In this document: in pieces, positions 26,636 to 34,355 of the stretch
Layout: each line of letters starts with the position of its first letter
How positions within the stretch are numbered: the stretch's first letter is position 1
Source: an uncultured Oscillospiraceae bacterium
Lineage (GTDB): Bacteria > Bacillota > Clostridia > Oscillospirales > Acutalibacteraceae
Direction of reading: 5' to 3'
NCBI GenBank assembly: GCA_900554335.1
Contig: USGT01000001.1
Coordinates: 62,001 to 126,000, forward strand
Length of the DNA: 64,000 nt
The notes under the pieces: model-generated
Told to the model about the DNA's origin: nothing
The model's database searches: none
The model's input: only the letters and a program-made list of their open reading frames with translations
Position numbers and translations under genes: made by a program

Positions 26636-28426
26636 ATGAAAAATAAGCAGTATTATTCCGGTGAAAGAAATAATTACTTTTTTGGCAAGCTTATGACCGT
26701 CAGAGATTTTGAAACGGAGCAAGAATATTTTAATTCTAAAAGACGCCTTGGAAACAAAATGCTAAACGGCGCAGGAATTGTTTCGGGCCTTGATGTTATT
26801 CTTGTTGATAACAAAACTTTTTCGCTTGAAACCGGCATGGCGCTTGACTACATGGGCCGTGAAATCGTTGTTTCAGAGCCTTATGTTAGACGTCTTAACG
26901 TTATAAAAGGTTTCGAAGAAAACAAAGATAAAGGCACTTTGTATCTTTGCATTAAATATGCCGAAGAGCCCAAAGAAACGACTTTCTCAGTTGCAGGTTC
27001 GGGCAAGTCAAACGGCGTTAGCGAAGAATACAACCGCATTGCAGAAGGCTATGAGCTGTTTTTAACTTCTGAAAAACCAAAAGAAGAGGATCTTAAAATC
27101 GACAGTTTAGTCTTCGATTCAAAGAAGCTTTATGATGCTGGCGGAGTTAAAATAAGCCTTGAAATAAGCAGATATGTTAACCCATCTAAACTTTTGAAGA
27201 TTTCGGTTATTTTTGAAAAAGAAAACGTTGAGGCTCCTGTGGGTTATTCTTTCGATGTAAATGGCGAATTTTTCAAGAGTTTAAGCGGGGAAGACAGCTT
27301 AAATATTAGCTTCCAGGAAACTGAAATTTCAACTTACAAAACCATGCGCAAAGATTACTTCATGCGCTGCGATGCCATCACTGATGCTATGGCGAAGATA
27401 GTAATCCCGAAAGATTCTTTCAAAGTTAAAGTTGGAAGCGACGAAATGACCCTTGAAGAAGATTTCGAGCAACCGGTGACAATTAGTTCCACGCCGATTA
27501 GAGACATTATCATAAATGATTACTACGGCAAGAACTTCAGCGAAATTATTGAAAAGGTTGATAATAAATACATCTGCCTTGCTAAGTTCCATATTGTTAC
27601 TAACCAGCTTACTTATTTCATCGAAAGCTATGAAAAGCATCCTTTCAAGCAATATCTTTACAGCAACGAGCTTTTGAGCTTGCTTCAAACCCTTGGTGAA
27701 GATTCCGAAAAGCACGAAGCAGTTGCCGCTCAAACCGAAGAAAAAGAAGAGAGTGTTCCGCAGGTTGTTGAAATGCCTGAACCTAAGATTGATAACATCG
27801 TAACAGGCGTTGAAAGAATTAACCTTGGATTTAACCCAAAACCGGGTAAATCTTACTTCTCTTATGAGTTCGTTCATGGCCTTGGCGAAGGAAATGTTGG
27901 AATCGTTACCGCAATTGACAATAGCTCGAATTATATGACTGATGAAAAAGGCTTGCTTGTTTTCGGAAACAAGAGTATATTTACAAAGGACGAAATTTCA
28001 ATTTCATCGCCTGATGCCGAAGTTGCCGCGGTTGTTAACTCTAAAAAAGGAACCGTTCGCCTTGGCGTTAGATTAAAAGAAAAAACTACTGCTCAAGCAA
28101 TCGACGTAAGATGGTGGGCGTTTAAACCAGCGGAAATCGAAGAGCAGCAAGAAGATTTGGTCATTGATGAAAACGTTAGAGTTGTTATAACTCCTAACAC
28201 CGCAAGGGTTAAACCGCTCGAACAAATTAGGTTCGAAGCTCACATCGAAGGGGCAATAAGCCAAGAAGTAAGATGGGCAATGGCTGAAAATAACACAGGA
28301 ACCATCGATAATAACGGCCTTTACACCGCACCTTCAAAAGAAGGAGTTTATGAAATTAAGGCTTACAGCGTGAAATTCGAGAATAAGTCCGATTCAGCTT
28401 ATGTGGTTGTAAGCTCAGCTACTTAA
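26636..28426 (+). CDS. Contractile-system baseplate/fibre-associated protein with C-terminal Ig-like domain
   Basis: The 596-residue protein begins YYSGERNNYFFGKLMTVRDF, followed by NKMLNGAGIVSGLDV, an N-terminal signature I associate with proteins at the end of CIS operons. Residues 30-330 are beta-rich. A Glu-rich linker lies near 365-385. The last 85 residues (about 510-595) resemble a bacterial Ig-like domain, with VVITPNTARVKPLEQIRF and DNNGLYTAPSKEGVYEIKA, shortened cores of that fold. It has no signal peptide. It is the last gene of the operon, where receptor-binding or fibre proteins are usually found, so a target-contact role is inferred. Confidence 0.75.
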   Translation: MKNKQYYSGERNNYFFGKLMTVRDFETEQEYFNSKRRLGNKMLNGAGIVSGLDVILVDNKTFSLETGMALDYMGREIVVSEPYVRRLNVIKGFEENKDKGTLYLCIKYAEEPKETTFSVAGSGKSNGVSEEYNRIAEGYELFLTSEKPKEEDLKIDSLVFDSKKLYDAGGVKISLEISRYVNPSKLLKISVIFEKENVEAPVGYSFDVNGEFFKSLSGEDSLNISFQETEISTYKTMRKDYFMRCDAITDAMAKIVIPKDSFKVKVGSDEMTLEEDFEQPVTISSTPIRDIIINDYYGKNFSEIIEKVDNKYICLAKFHIVTNQLTYFIESYEKHPFKQYLYSNELLSLLQTLGEDSEKHEAVAAQTEEKEESVPQVVEMPEPKIDNIVTGVERINLGFNPKPGKSYFSYEFVHGLGEGNVGIVTAIDNSSNYMTDEKGLLVFGNKSIFTKDEISISSPDAEVAAVVNSKKGTVRLGVRLKEKTTAQAIDVRWWAFKPAEIEEQQEDLVIDENVRVVITPNTARVKPLEQIRFEAHIEGAISQEVRWAMAENNTGTIDNNGLYTAPSKEGVYEIKAYSVKFENKSDSAYVVVSSAT

Positions 28427-28450
28427 GCGCAAAAAAGGAGATAGTTAATT

Positions 28451-29032
28451 ATGAAAAAAATGTCAGCGTGGGGAATAGTAGGTTTAGTTGTTCTGGGTTT
28501 GATCGTTATTTTAGGTTTTGCTTCGATTGGAAGCTATAACAATTTGGTTTCTTTGAAAGAAAATGTTGATAGCAAATATGCAGACATCGACGTTCAGCTT
28601 CAAAGAAGATGCGATTTAATCCCGAACCTTGTAAACACGGTTAAAGGTTTTACTGATCATGAATCTTCAGTTTTGGCAAGCATTTCGGATTCAAGAGCGA
28701 AACTTGCTGGAGCTTCAAGCGTTTCTGAAAAAGCTGAAGCTAACCAAGAACTTTCGAATTCGCTTAGCAGACTTTTAGTAGTGGTTGAAAATTACCCGAA
28801 TCTTAAGGCAGATTCTCAGTTCACTGCTTTGATGGATAACCTTGAAGGAACTGAAAACAGGCTTGCAGTTGCAAGAAAAGACTACAACGCAGCGGTTGAA
28901 AGCTACAATAAAGCGGTTAGAAGCTTCCCTTCAGTTATATTTGCTTCTATGTTTGGTTTTCAGCCTGCTCAGCGCTTCGAAGCAAGCGAACAAGCAAAGA
29001 CTACAACACCAACTGTTGATTTTAGCAAATAA
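28451..29032 (+). CDS. LemA family membrane protein
   Basis: The 193-residue protein has one N-terminal transmembrane helix (residues 8-27) and the helical LemA domain with YNNLVSLKENVDSKYADIDVQL and RRCDLIPNLVNTVKGF, typical cores. The C-terminal ASMFGFQPAQRFEA motif is also conserved. Function is unknown in general; family members occur with TPM-domain proteins, as here. It follows the last contractile-system gene by only 24 bases, so read-through from that operon is possible. Confidence 0.93.
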   Translation: MKKMSAWGIVGLVVLGLIVILGFASIGSYNNLVSLKENVDSKYADIDVQLQRRCDLIPNLVNTVKGFTDHESSVLASISDSRAKLAGASSVSEKAEANQELSNSLSRLLVVVENYPNLKADSQFTALMDNLEGTENRLAVARKDYNAAVESYNKAVRSFPSVIFASMFGFQPAQRFEASEQAKTTTPTVDFSK

Positions 29033-29055
29033 ATTTAATTTAGGAGGCATGGCGG

Positions 29056-29814
29056 ATGTTTAAAAAATTTAAGAAAATAATTCTTTTGTTAGCGGTCGTT
29101 ATAGTTTCTTTTGTTTGCGTGAAAGCGTTTGCCGTGCCTAGCCCTAGCAAAGATTTTTATGTTAATGACTTTGCTGAGGTTTTAAGCGATGAAACCGAGC
29201 AGTATATCCTTAGCAACAGCGCTGCTCTTTGCGAAAAAACGAAAGCTCAAATTGCTGTTGTGACCGTTAAAAATTTGGAAGGCAAAGAAATTGCCGAGTA
29301 TGCTTTGGAGCTTTTTAGGAATTGGGGAATAGGCGACAAGGAGCTTAACAACGGAATTTTGATTCTCTTATCGCTTGAAGAGAGAAAAGTTAGAATTGAA
29401 GTCGGAGACGGCCTTGAAGGAAGAGTGAATGACTCAAAAGCAGGAAGATTCCTCGACATTTACGCCGTGCCTCATTTTAAATCCGATGAATGGGATGAAG
29501 GAATAAAAGCGCTTTACTCTGCAATTTTGAGCGAGGTTTATGAAGAATATAATCTTGAAGTGCCAAGCGAAGTTGATAAAATCGTTAAAGACGCAGAACC
29601 TGAAGAAGACACTGCCGGCACAATTGCTGCGGTTATAATATTGGTGGTAGTTTTTGGCTTTGCGATTATTCCTTTCGGAAAATCTGATGGTAATTCTAGA
29701 GATGATGGCTACGGTGGCGGCGGTTTTTATTCCGGCGGTAGTTCAGGCGGTTTTGGCGGATTTTCTGGCGGAGGCGGAAGCTCAAGTGGCGGCGGCGCTT
29801 CAAGAGGTTTTTAA
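29056..29814 (+). CDS. TPM domain protein (YgcG-like), membrane-attached
   Basis: The 252-residue protein has a signal peptide or anchor (residues 8-27), an extracytoplasmic TPM domain starting VNDFAEVLSDETE with GILILLSLEERKVRIEVG, a second transmembrane helix (about 193-212), and a C-terminal Gly/Ser-rich tail ending in GGGASRGF. The TPM domain is an acid-phosphatase-like fold also found in a photosystem II repair factor. The LemA-TPM gene pair is widespread; the partners probably work together in the membrane. Confidence 0.9.
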   Translation: MFKKFKKIILLLAVVIVSFVCVKAFAVPSPSKDFYVNDFAEVLSDETEQYILSNSAALCEKTKAQIAVVTVKNLEGKEIAEYALELFRNWGIGDKELNNGILILLSLEERKVRIEVGDGLEGRVNDSKAGRFLDIYAVPHFKSDEWDEGIKALYSAILSEVYEEYNLEVPSEVDKIVKDAEPEEDTAGTIAAVIILVVVFGFAIIPFGKSDGNSRDDGYGGGGFYSGGSSGGFGGFSGGGGSSSGGGASRGF

Positions 29815-29850
29815 AAAAATATTTAATTTTTTGAATAAGAAATAAAAAAA

Positions 29851-29892
29851 GAGCCCATAATTCTTTACAAGAGAGAAAGAAAGGGGCTTTTT
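29851..29892 (+). terminator. Intrinsic terminator overlapping the spoIIR ribosome site
   Basis: GAGCCC (29851-29856) pairs with the GGGCT at 29884-29888 and an inner TTCTTT/AAAGAA helix (29861-29866 with 29876-29881) extends it, followed by TTTTTATTT. The AAAGGGG that should serve spoIIR is part of the 3' arm. Confidence 0.65.
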
Positions 29893-29896
29893 ATTT

Positions 29897-30595
29897 GTGC
29901 TAAATACTAAAACTAAAGCTTTGATTTTTGGGTTTGTTTTTTCTGTGATTGTTTCAATGCTTAATTTTTCGGGCAAGTGCGAAAGTATAAGCGAAAAAAT
30001 TCTAAGATTACATATTATAGCTAATTCAGATTCTTGCGAAGACCAAACTCTCAAATTGAAAGTAAGAGACGAAATAATAAATAAATTCGGCAGTGAACTT
30101 GAGGTTTATTCAAATCTCGAAGAAGCCAAGCAGGTTGCGGAATCGAAAATAAATGAAATTGAAGATTTTGCGAAAAATGTTGTTTATGAAAACGGCTATG
30201 ATTACCCTGTTAAGGCTGAAGTTACGAAAATGTATTTCAATATTCGCCGGTATAAAGAAGTGACGCTGCCCGCAGGGTTTTACACAGCGCTGAGGATAAC
30301 CATTGGCCAAGGCACGGGCAAAAACTGGTGGTGCGTGATGTTCCCGCCGATGTGCTTGCCGGCTGCTGAAGAAAAAAGCGAGCTTAGCGAAGTTCTTAGC
30401 GATTCGCAGCTTGACATCGTTGAAAACGAAGGGGAATATATTATTAAATTCAAGGCCCTTGAAATTTTCATTGAAGCTAAAAAGTTCTGCGAAGAAAAGA
30501 TTTATAATTTCATAAATTCGGTTTTTGAGCACATAAATGAAAACTACGAGCTAGATTTCAAGCTCGCAGAATTAATCAGAAAATTATTTAATTAA
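29897..30595 (+). CDS. spoIIR: Stage II sporulation protein R
   Basis: SpoIIR is the secreted forespore signal that activates the SpoIIGA protease in the mother cell and so releases active SigE. The 232-residue protein has an N-terminal hydrophobic segment (residues 8-24), then the family core ILRLHIIANSDSCEDQ.LKLKVRD, and the NWWCVMFPPMCLP motif near residue 150. Start is GTG at 29897. In Bacillus the gene is under SigF in the forespore; I could not identify a convincing SigF promoter here. It converges with the glycosylase gene and overlaps its end by eight bases. Confidence 0.95.
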   Translation: MLNTKTKALIFGFVFSVIVSMLNFSGKCESISEKILRLHIIANSDSCEDQTLKLKVRDEIINKFGSELEVYSNLEEAKQVAESKINEIEDFAKNVVYENGYDYPVKAEVTKMYFNIRRYKEVTLPAGFYTALRITIGQGTGKNWWCVMFPPMCLPAAEEKSELSEVLSDSQLDIVENEGEYIIKFKALEIFIEAKKFCEEKIYNFINSVFEHINENYELDFKLAELIRKLFN

Positions 30596-31433
30596 AAAGT
30601 TCGTTTGCCTTTGCTCGGCTGTAATTGTAAAGATACTGCTGGGCAATTCCGGCATATTCCCCGAAGATTTCGCTGCTTTTTCCTTCAAAAAAAGTGTTCA
30701 TAACTTTTTTCATCCAAACGTCCATAGGGAAGGCTTCGAGCCTGTGGAATCCATAAAGAAGCACGCACGAAGCAACTTTCGGCCCAACACCGTTTATTTT
30801 CATTAAAGTTTCCATTGCCTTGTCAAACGAAAGATCATTTATGATTCCTAAGTTAACTTCTTTTAACGCAATTTTTTTCGCAGCATCTAAAATATATTTC
30901 GCTCTGAAACCTGATTTTATAGGCGCTAAATCTTCGAGGCTTAAGCTTGCGATTTTCTCTGCAGAAGGAAAATCAAATTCGTTTTCAGAGCCTTTTATTT
31001 TTTCGCCGAAAAGCTCGCAAAGTTTTGCAATTATTTTTTTAATCCTCGGGATGTTATTATTTTGAGAAATAATGTAGCTGCAAAGCGTCTCCCAGGGCTC
31101 TTGGCGCAAGATTCTTATTCCTGGCGCAAATTCATATGCCGCAGAAAGAACGGGGCTTATTTTTGAAAGTGTTTCCCAAATTTTTGCATAATCGGTTTCA
31201 AGGTCGAAGTAATTTTTCCAAATGTTTTCAAAATCGTTTTTGCTTGTGTTTTCGAAAATAATTTCGTTTTCATTTTGAATGATATTTAAAACTTTTTTGT
31301 AAGCAATCGTTTGGAATTTATTTTCAGAAATTTGCTTAAAACGAAAACATTGACCACAGTCAAAGGTCTGACCGAGGCCAAAATTTTTAAAATTTTTCAG
31401 TGTAACTGAGTTTTCTAAGATTTGAATTTCCAT
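30588..31433 (-). CDS. OGG1-type 8-oxoguanine DNA glycosylase/lyase
   Basis: The 281-residue protein has the OGG N-terminal domain (FDCGQCFRFKQ) and a helix-hairpin-helix GPD domain with INGVGPKVASCVLLYG and FPMDVWMKKV. The Lys in GPK and Asp in PMD match the catalytic nucleophile and activator of OGG1. It removes 8-oxoG opposite C and nicks the strand. This eukaryote-like OGG form is common in Clostridia instead of or beside MutM. It lies 24 bases after rpmB on the same strand. Confidence 0.9.
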   Translation of the reverse strand: MEIQILENSVTLKNFKNFGLGQTFDCGQCFRFKQISENKFQTIAYKKVLNIIQNENEIIFENTSKNDFENIWKNYFDLETDYAKIWETLSKISPVLSAAYEFAPGIRILRQEPWETLCSYIISQNNNIPRIKKIIAKLCELFGEKIKGSENEFDFPSAEKIASLSLEDLAPIKSGFRAKYILDAAKKIALKEVNLGIINDLSFDKAMETLMKINGVGPKVASCVLLYGFHRLEAFPMDVWMKKVMNTFFEGKSSEIFGEYAGIAQQYLYNYSRAKANELFN

Positions 31434-31457
31434 TTTTCACACCGAAACTATTAGGTT

Positions 31458-31646
31458 TTAAGCGCCAACTGAAACTTTTCCTGAACGGATGCATCTTGTG
31501 CAAGCGTAGATGTGGGTTGGGGTGCCTTTAACAACAGCTTTAACTCTTCTGATGTTAGGTTTCCACATTTTGTTTGAACGTCTGTGAGAGTGCGAAACCT
31601 TTATTCCAAACGACACAGCTTTGCTGCAAATTTCACATTTTGCCAT
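31458..31646 (-). CDS. rpmB: 50S ribosomal protein L28
   Basis: The 62-residue protein has the L28 pattern, with CEICSK at the N terminus, SHSHRRSNKMWKPN in the middle and a CTRCIRSGKV end, so it carries the two Cys pairs of the zinc-binding form. GAGGAGAATTT is its ribosome site. A TTGCAA-N17-TAAGAT promoter lies about 80 bases upstream. It is the first gene of a two-gene unit with the OGG-type glycosylase. Confidence 0.95.
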   Translation of the reverse strand: MAKCEICSKAVSFGIKVSHSHRRSNKMWKPNIRRVKAVVKGTPTHIYACTRCIRSGKVSVGA

Positions 31647-31971
31647 AGTAAATTCTCCTCACTTTTAAGTAAAATCTATTAATATAAAGATTTGAGATTT
31701 TTTTAAATCCTCCATCTAGAGTAATATCTTATCAAATTTTGCTCACAATTGCAAGAAGATATCTAAAATTTTTGTAATTTAAATTTTTAAAGATTAAAAT
31801 TAATAAGAAAAGAAAGTAGTAATTTGCAGGCAAATTTAGCTCTGCTTAGTGTGAAAAGTTTTAATTTTTAGTAATTTATACAATATAATTCAAAAATATT
31901 TTTGTTAATATGTGGCATATTATAATATTTTATCGTGTTAAAAATTTCTTGTAGCAAAAATTTGGTTTTTG
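31647..31971. other. AT-rich divergent intergenic region between rpmB and the nucleotide transporter
   Basis: This 325-base stretch has no open frame with a ribosome site. It contains the minus-strand rpmB promoter at its left end. The segment 31770-31970 is very rich in A and T, as is common upstream of strong promoters; I see no tRNA, ncRNA or repeat in it. Confidence 0.6.
31726..31754 (-). promoter_or_regulatory. SigA-type promoter for rpmB
   Basis: On the minus strand TTGCAA (31749-31754) and TAAGAT (31726-31731) are separated by 17 bases. Expected transcription start is near 31719, about 70 bases before the rpmB start codon. Confidence 0.65.
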
Positions 31972-31980
31972 TGGTATAAT
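31972..31980 (+). promoter_or_regulatory. Extended -10 promoter of the nucleotide transporter
   Basis: TGGTATAAT (TGn-TATAAT) lies at 31972-31980 in an AT-rich upstream region, without a clear -35. Transcription would begin at about 31987, which is also the A of an ATG opening a 42-codon frame. Confidence 0.65.
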
Positions 31981-31986
31981 CACAGC

Positions 31987-32115
31987 ATGAGACGGATGCA
32001 GTTCGTGAAGAAATTTTGCAAGTATGATTCTGCCTTGAAAATTAAAGGGGTGGTAAGACGCAGAGGCGGTGTGCAAAAACTTCGGGGAGTGTGTCGCGGT
32101 TATTTATTTATGTAA
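31987..32115 (+). CDS. Possible leader peptide upstream of the nucleotide transporter
   Basis: A 42-codon frame starts with ATG at 31987, the predicted first base of the transcript, and ends with TAA at 32113-32115, which runs into the AAGGAG ribosome site of the transporter. The predicted peptide is very basic (about a dozen Arg or Lys) with three Cys. No ribosome site precedes it, so it would need leaderless initiation. The segment is visibly less AT-rich than its surroundings, which would also fit a structured RNA: complementary TTTTGCA (about 32012) and TGCAAAA (about 32071) could pair. Peptide, RNA element and chance are all possible. Confidence 0.35.
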   Translation: MRRMQFVKKFCKYDSALKIKGVVRRRGGVQKLRGVCRGYLFM

Positions 32116-32129
32116 GGAGAAGATTATTG

Positions 32130-33641
32130 ATGGGTGACTCAACTCAGACTTCTACTCAGAAGCCCGAATTTGGCAAATTACAGTCTTTACTGTGGCCAAT
32201 TCATGCTCATGAGATGAAAAAGTTTTTACCAATGAGCTTTTTGATGTTCTTTATTTTGTTTGTTTACACAATGGTTAGAGACTTAAAAGACACATTAGTT
32301 CAATATTACACAGTTTGCGGCGGAACAGAATTAATTTCTCAGCTCAAACTTTGGTTTGTTATGCCAATGGCTTTCTTGTTAGTTATAGTGTATGCAGCAC
32401 TTATTAACAAATTTGGATTCCAAAAAACATTTTACATAATGGTTTCTGCATTCATGGCTTTCTATGTACTATTTATAACAGTATTATTCCCATGCCGTGC
32501 AATGCTTCACCCAGGCGAAGCTACAGTTAAAGCTATGCAAGCTTCTTGGCCTGGATTCTTCCACTGGATTATCCCATGCATAACCAACTGGTCTATTACT
32601 TTATTCTATGTTCTCTCAGAACTTTGGGGAACAATGGCAATTTCTTCACTTTTCTGGCAATTTGCATATCAAGTAACAATGAAAAACGAAGTTAAAAGAT
32701 TCTTCGGTCTTTATGCAATCGTTGGAAACATCGGCGTTGTTTGCTCAGGTGGATTCCTTAAAACAATTCCTAAAATGTTCAAAGCAAATGATTTATACAT
32801 TTACATCCTCATCGGTGGATGCATAGTGTTCGGTATTGCTACAATGGCTATGTACTGGTACATTAACTCTGTAGTTCTTAAAGATCCTACTTTATATGAC
32901 CCAACCCAAGTTAAATCTAAGAAGAAAAAAGAAAAAGTTGGCGTTATGGACGGCATCAAAATGCTCGGCAAATCTCGTTACTTGCTCTTAATCTGCGCAA
33001 TCGTTATTTCTTACGGCGTTGCAATTAACTTCTGCGAAGTAATTTGGAAAAAATACATGAAAATCTACTTCTCAGATCCTACAGAATACACAGACATGAT
33101 GGCAAACCTTTCAATGCTCACAGGTATTCTCACAATCGTTGTTTCTTTATTTGGTCAAAACATTTTAAGAAAAGCTAAATGGAGAACAGCAGCTCTTATT
33201 CCTGCAATTATTCTTGCAGTTTTCGGAGGAATCTTCTTCTCGATCGTTCTCTTCGGAAAATATGTTTCCCCAACAATTTTCGGAATCAATTTTGTAGTTC
33301 TTGCAGTTTGGTTCGGTCTTGCACAAGATGCTCTTTCAAAGAGTGTTAAATACTGCTTGTTCGACGCAACAAAGAACATGGCTTACTTACCGCTCGACGA
33401 AGACACCAGAACTAAAGGCCAAGCAGCAGTTGAAGTTATCGGCGGCCGTGCAGGTAAAGCTGGCGCATCTTTGATTCAAACATTCCTCATCAGCGTTATT
33501 TCTGCAGGCTCACAACTTACAGACCACTTAGTAGCTATTACCGCAATTCTCGGTATTACAGCTGCAGGATGGATCGGTTCTGTATTCAACCTTAGCAACA
33601 AATATGAAGCTAAAGTTGCAGAAAACAGCATTAAAGAATAA
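32130..33641 (+). CDS. ntt: ATP/ADP translocase-type nucleotide transporter (NTT/TLC family)
   Basis: This 503-residue protein with about 11-12 membrane helices belongs to the NTT family of Chlamydiae, Rickettsiales, Amoebophilus-like symbionts and plastids. The first helix region MVRDLKDTLV (residues 48-57), then GGTELISQLKLWFVMP, matches the family's most conserved block; Lys53 probably corresponds to a substrate-binding Lys. The LSELWGTMAISSLFWQFA and CLFDATKNMAYLPLDEDTRTKG segments are also characteristic, the latter shortened here to FDATKNMAYLPLD. Members exchange host ATP for ADP or import nucleotides or NAD; which one cannot be told. Codon choice resembles the ribosomal genes here, suggesting high expression. 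The ATG at 32130 follows AAGGAG by 11 bases. Confidence 0.93.
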   Translation: MGDSTQTSTQKPEFGKLQSLLWPIHAHEMKKFLPMSFLMFFILFVYTMVRDLKDTLVQYYTVCGGTELISQLKLWFVMPMAFLLVIVYAALINKFGFQKTFYIMVSAFMAFYVLFITVLFPCRAMLHPGEATVKAMQASWPGFFHWIIPCITNWSITLFYVLSELWGTMAISSLFWQFAYQVTMKNEVKRFFGLYAIVGNIGVVCSGGFLKTIPKMFKANDLYIYILIGGCIVFGIATMAMYWYINSVVLKDPTLYDPTQVKSKKKKEKVGVMDGIKMLGKSRYLLLICAIVISYGVAINFCEVIWKKYMKIYFSDPTEYTDMMANLSMLTGILTIVVSLFGQNILRKAKWRTAALIPAIILAVFGGIFFSIVLFGKYVSPTIFGINFVVLAVWFGLAQDALSKSVKYCLFDATKNMAYLPLDEDTRTKGQAAVEVIGGRAGKAGASLIQTFLISVISAGSQLTDHLVAITAILGITAAGWIGSVFNLSNKYEAKVAENSIKE

Positions 33642-33667
33642 TTTAATTTAATAATTAACTTATATAA

Positions 33668-33703
33668 GCTTCTCAGTTACACCCTGAGGAGCCTATTTTT
33701 TTG
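33668..33703 (+). terminator. Intrinsic terminator after the nucleotide transporter
   Basis: A nine-base-pair stem (33668-33676 with 33684-33692, one G-U pair, seven-base loop) is followed by a run of T from 33694. It makes the transporter a single-gene transcript. Confidence 0.85.
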
Positions 33704-33861
33704 TTATTTTTGCATCTGAATTTAAGAAATTTATATCTGAATGTGCATATCATGTAAAAAATTATAAAAAAAATAAAATTTTTATAGCAGAATTTCAAAT
33801 AATGTGGTACACTAACTAAGTATAGGAAGCATAAATTCTATGAAATGGAGAGAAATTAAAA

Positions 33862-34338
33862 ATGACTTTCAAAATGGATAAGAAAAAAGGGATAATTGCT
33901 GTTGTTTCAGTTGTGATTTTAGCGATAATCGGCACTATATTTTATTTTGAAAAAGTTGCTCCAAAAGTTTTGACGAAAAATGAATATATAAAGGAAGTCA
34001 TAATTCAAAACAAGGATTTCGACAAAGTTCTTGACAACTTTTTAGATCAAGTTGTTTCTTACAACAGCTCGAAAGAATCTTATGAAAAATTCATAGCAAC
34101 GTCTGAAAAATTCCCTAAATTTGTTTCCGACTTAGAAGAAAAGCTAGGGCCTCGCGTTCCTGCAGAAGCCAGAAGCCATTATAACCAAATGATGGCTGCT
34201 TACAAAATTTATCTTGAAGCGATTGAAATGTATAAAAAAGCAGTTCCCAAAAATTTCGGCGAGGAAAGAACAACTTTAATTAATGAAGCGCAAAATAAGC
34301 TCGCTGAAGCCAAAAGCGCGATGCAAAACATAAGTTAA
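33862..34338 (+). CDS. Membrane-anchored helical protein, unknown
   Basis: I do not recognise this 158-residue protein. It has one N-terminal transmembrane helix (about residues 10-28) preceded by Lys residues, so the rest is probably outside the membrane. The remainder is helical and charged, with a four-helix-bundle look (residues 40-155). Ribosome site GGAGAG precedes the ATG at 33862; a second ATG at 33874 is possible. A weak -10-like TACACT is near 33809. It lies 17 bases before the CrtO-like gene and is probably cotranscribed with it. Confidence 0.75.
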   Translation: MTFKMDKKKGIIAVVSVVILAIIGTIFYFEKVAPKVLTKNEYIKEVIIQNKDFDKVLDNFLDQVVSYNSSKESYEKFIATSEKFPKFVSDLEEKLGPRVPAEARSHYNQMMAAYKIYLEAIEMYKKAVPKNFGEERTTLINEAQNKLAEAKSAMQNIS

Positions 34339-34355
34339 AAAGGAGAATTGAGGCA

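Noticed and set aside
9696..28426. Defective prophage or R-type tailocin.
   Set aside because: No integrase, terminase, capsid, portal, holin or endolysin is present, flanks are housekeeping genes, and the sheath, Ig-tailed protein and Afp7-like partner fit an Afp-type system better than an R-type particle.
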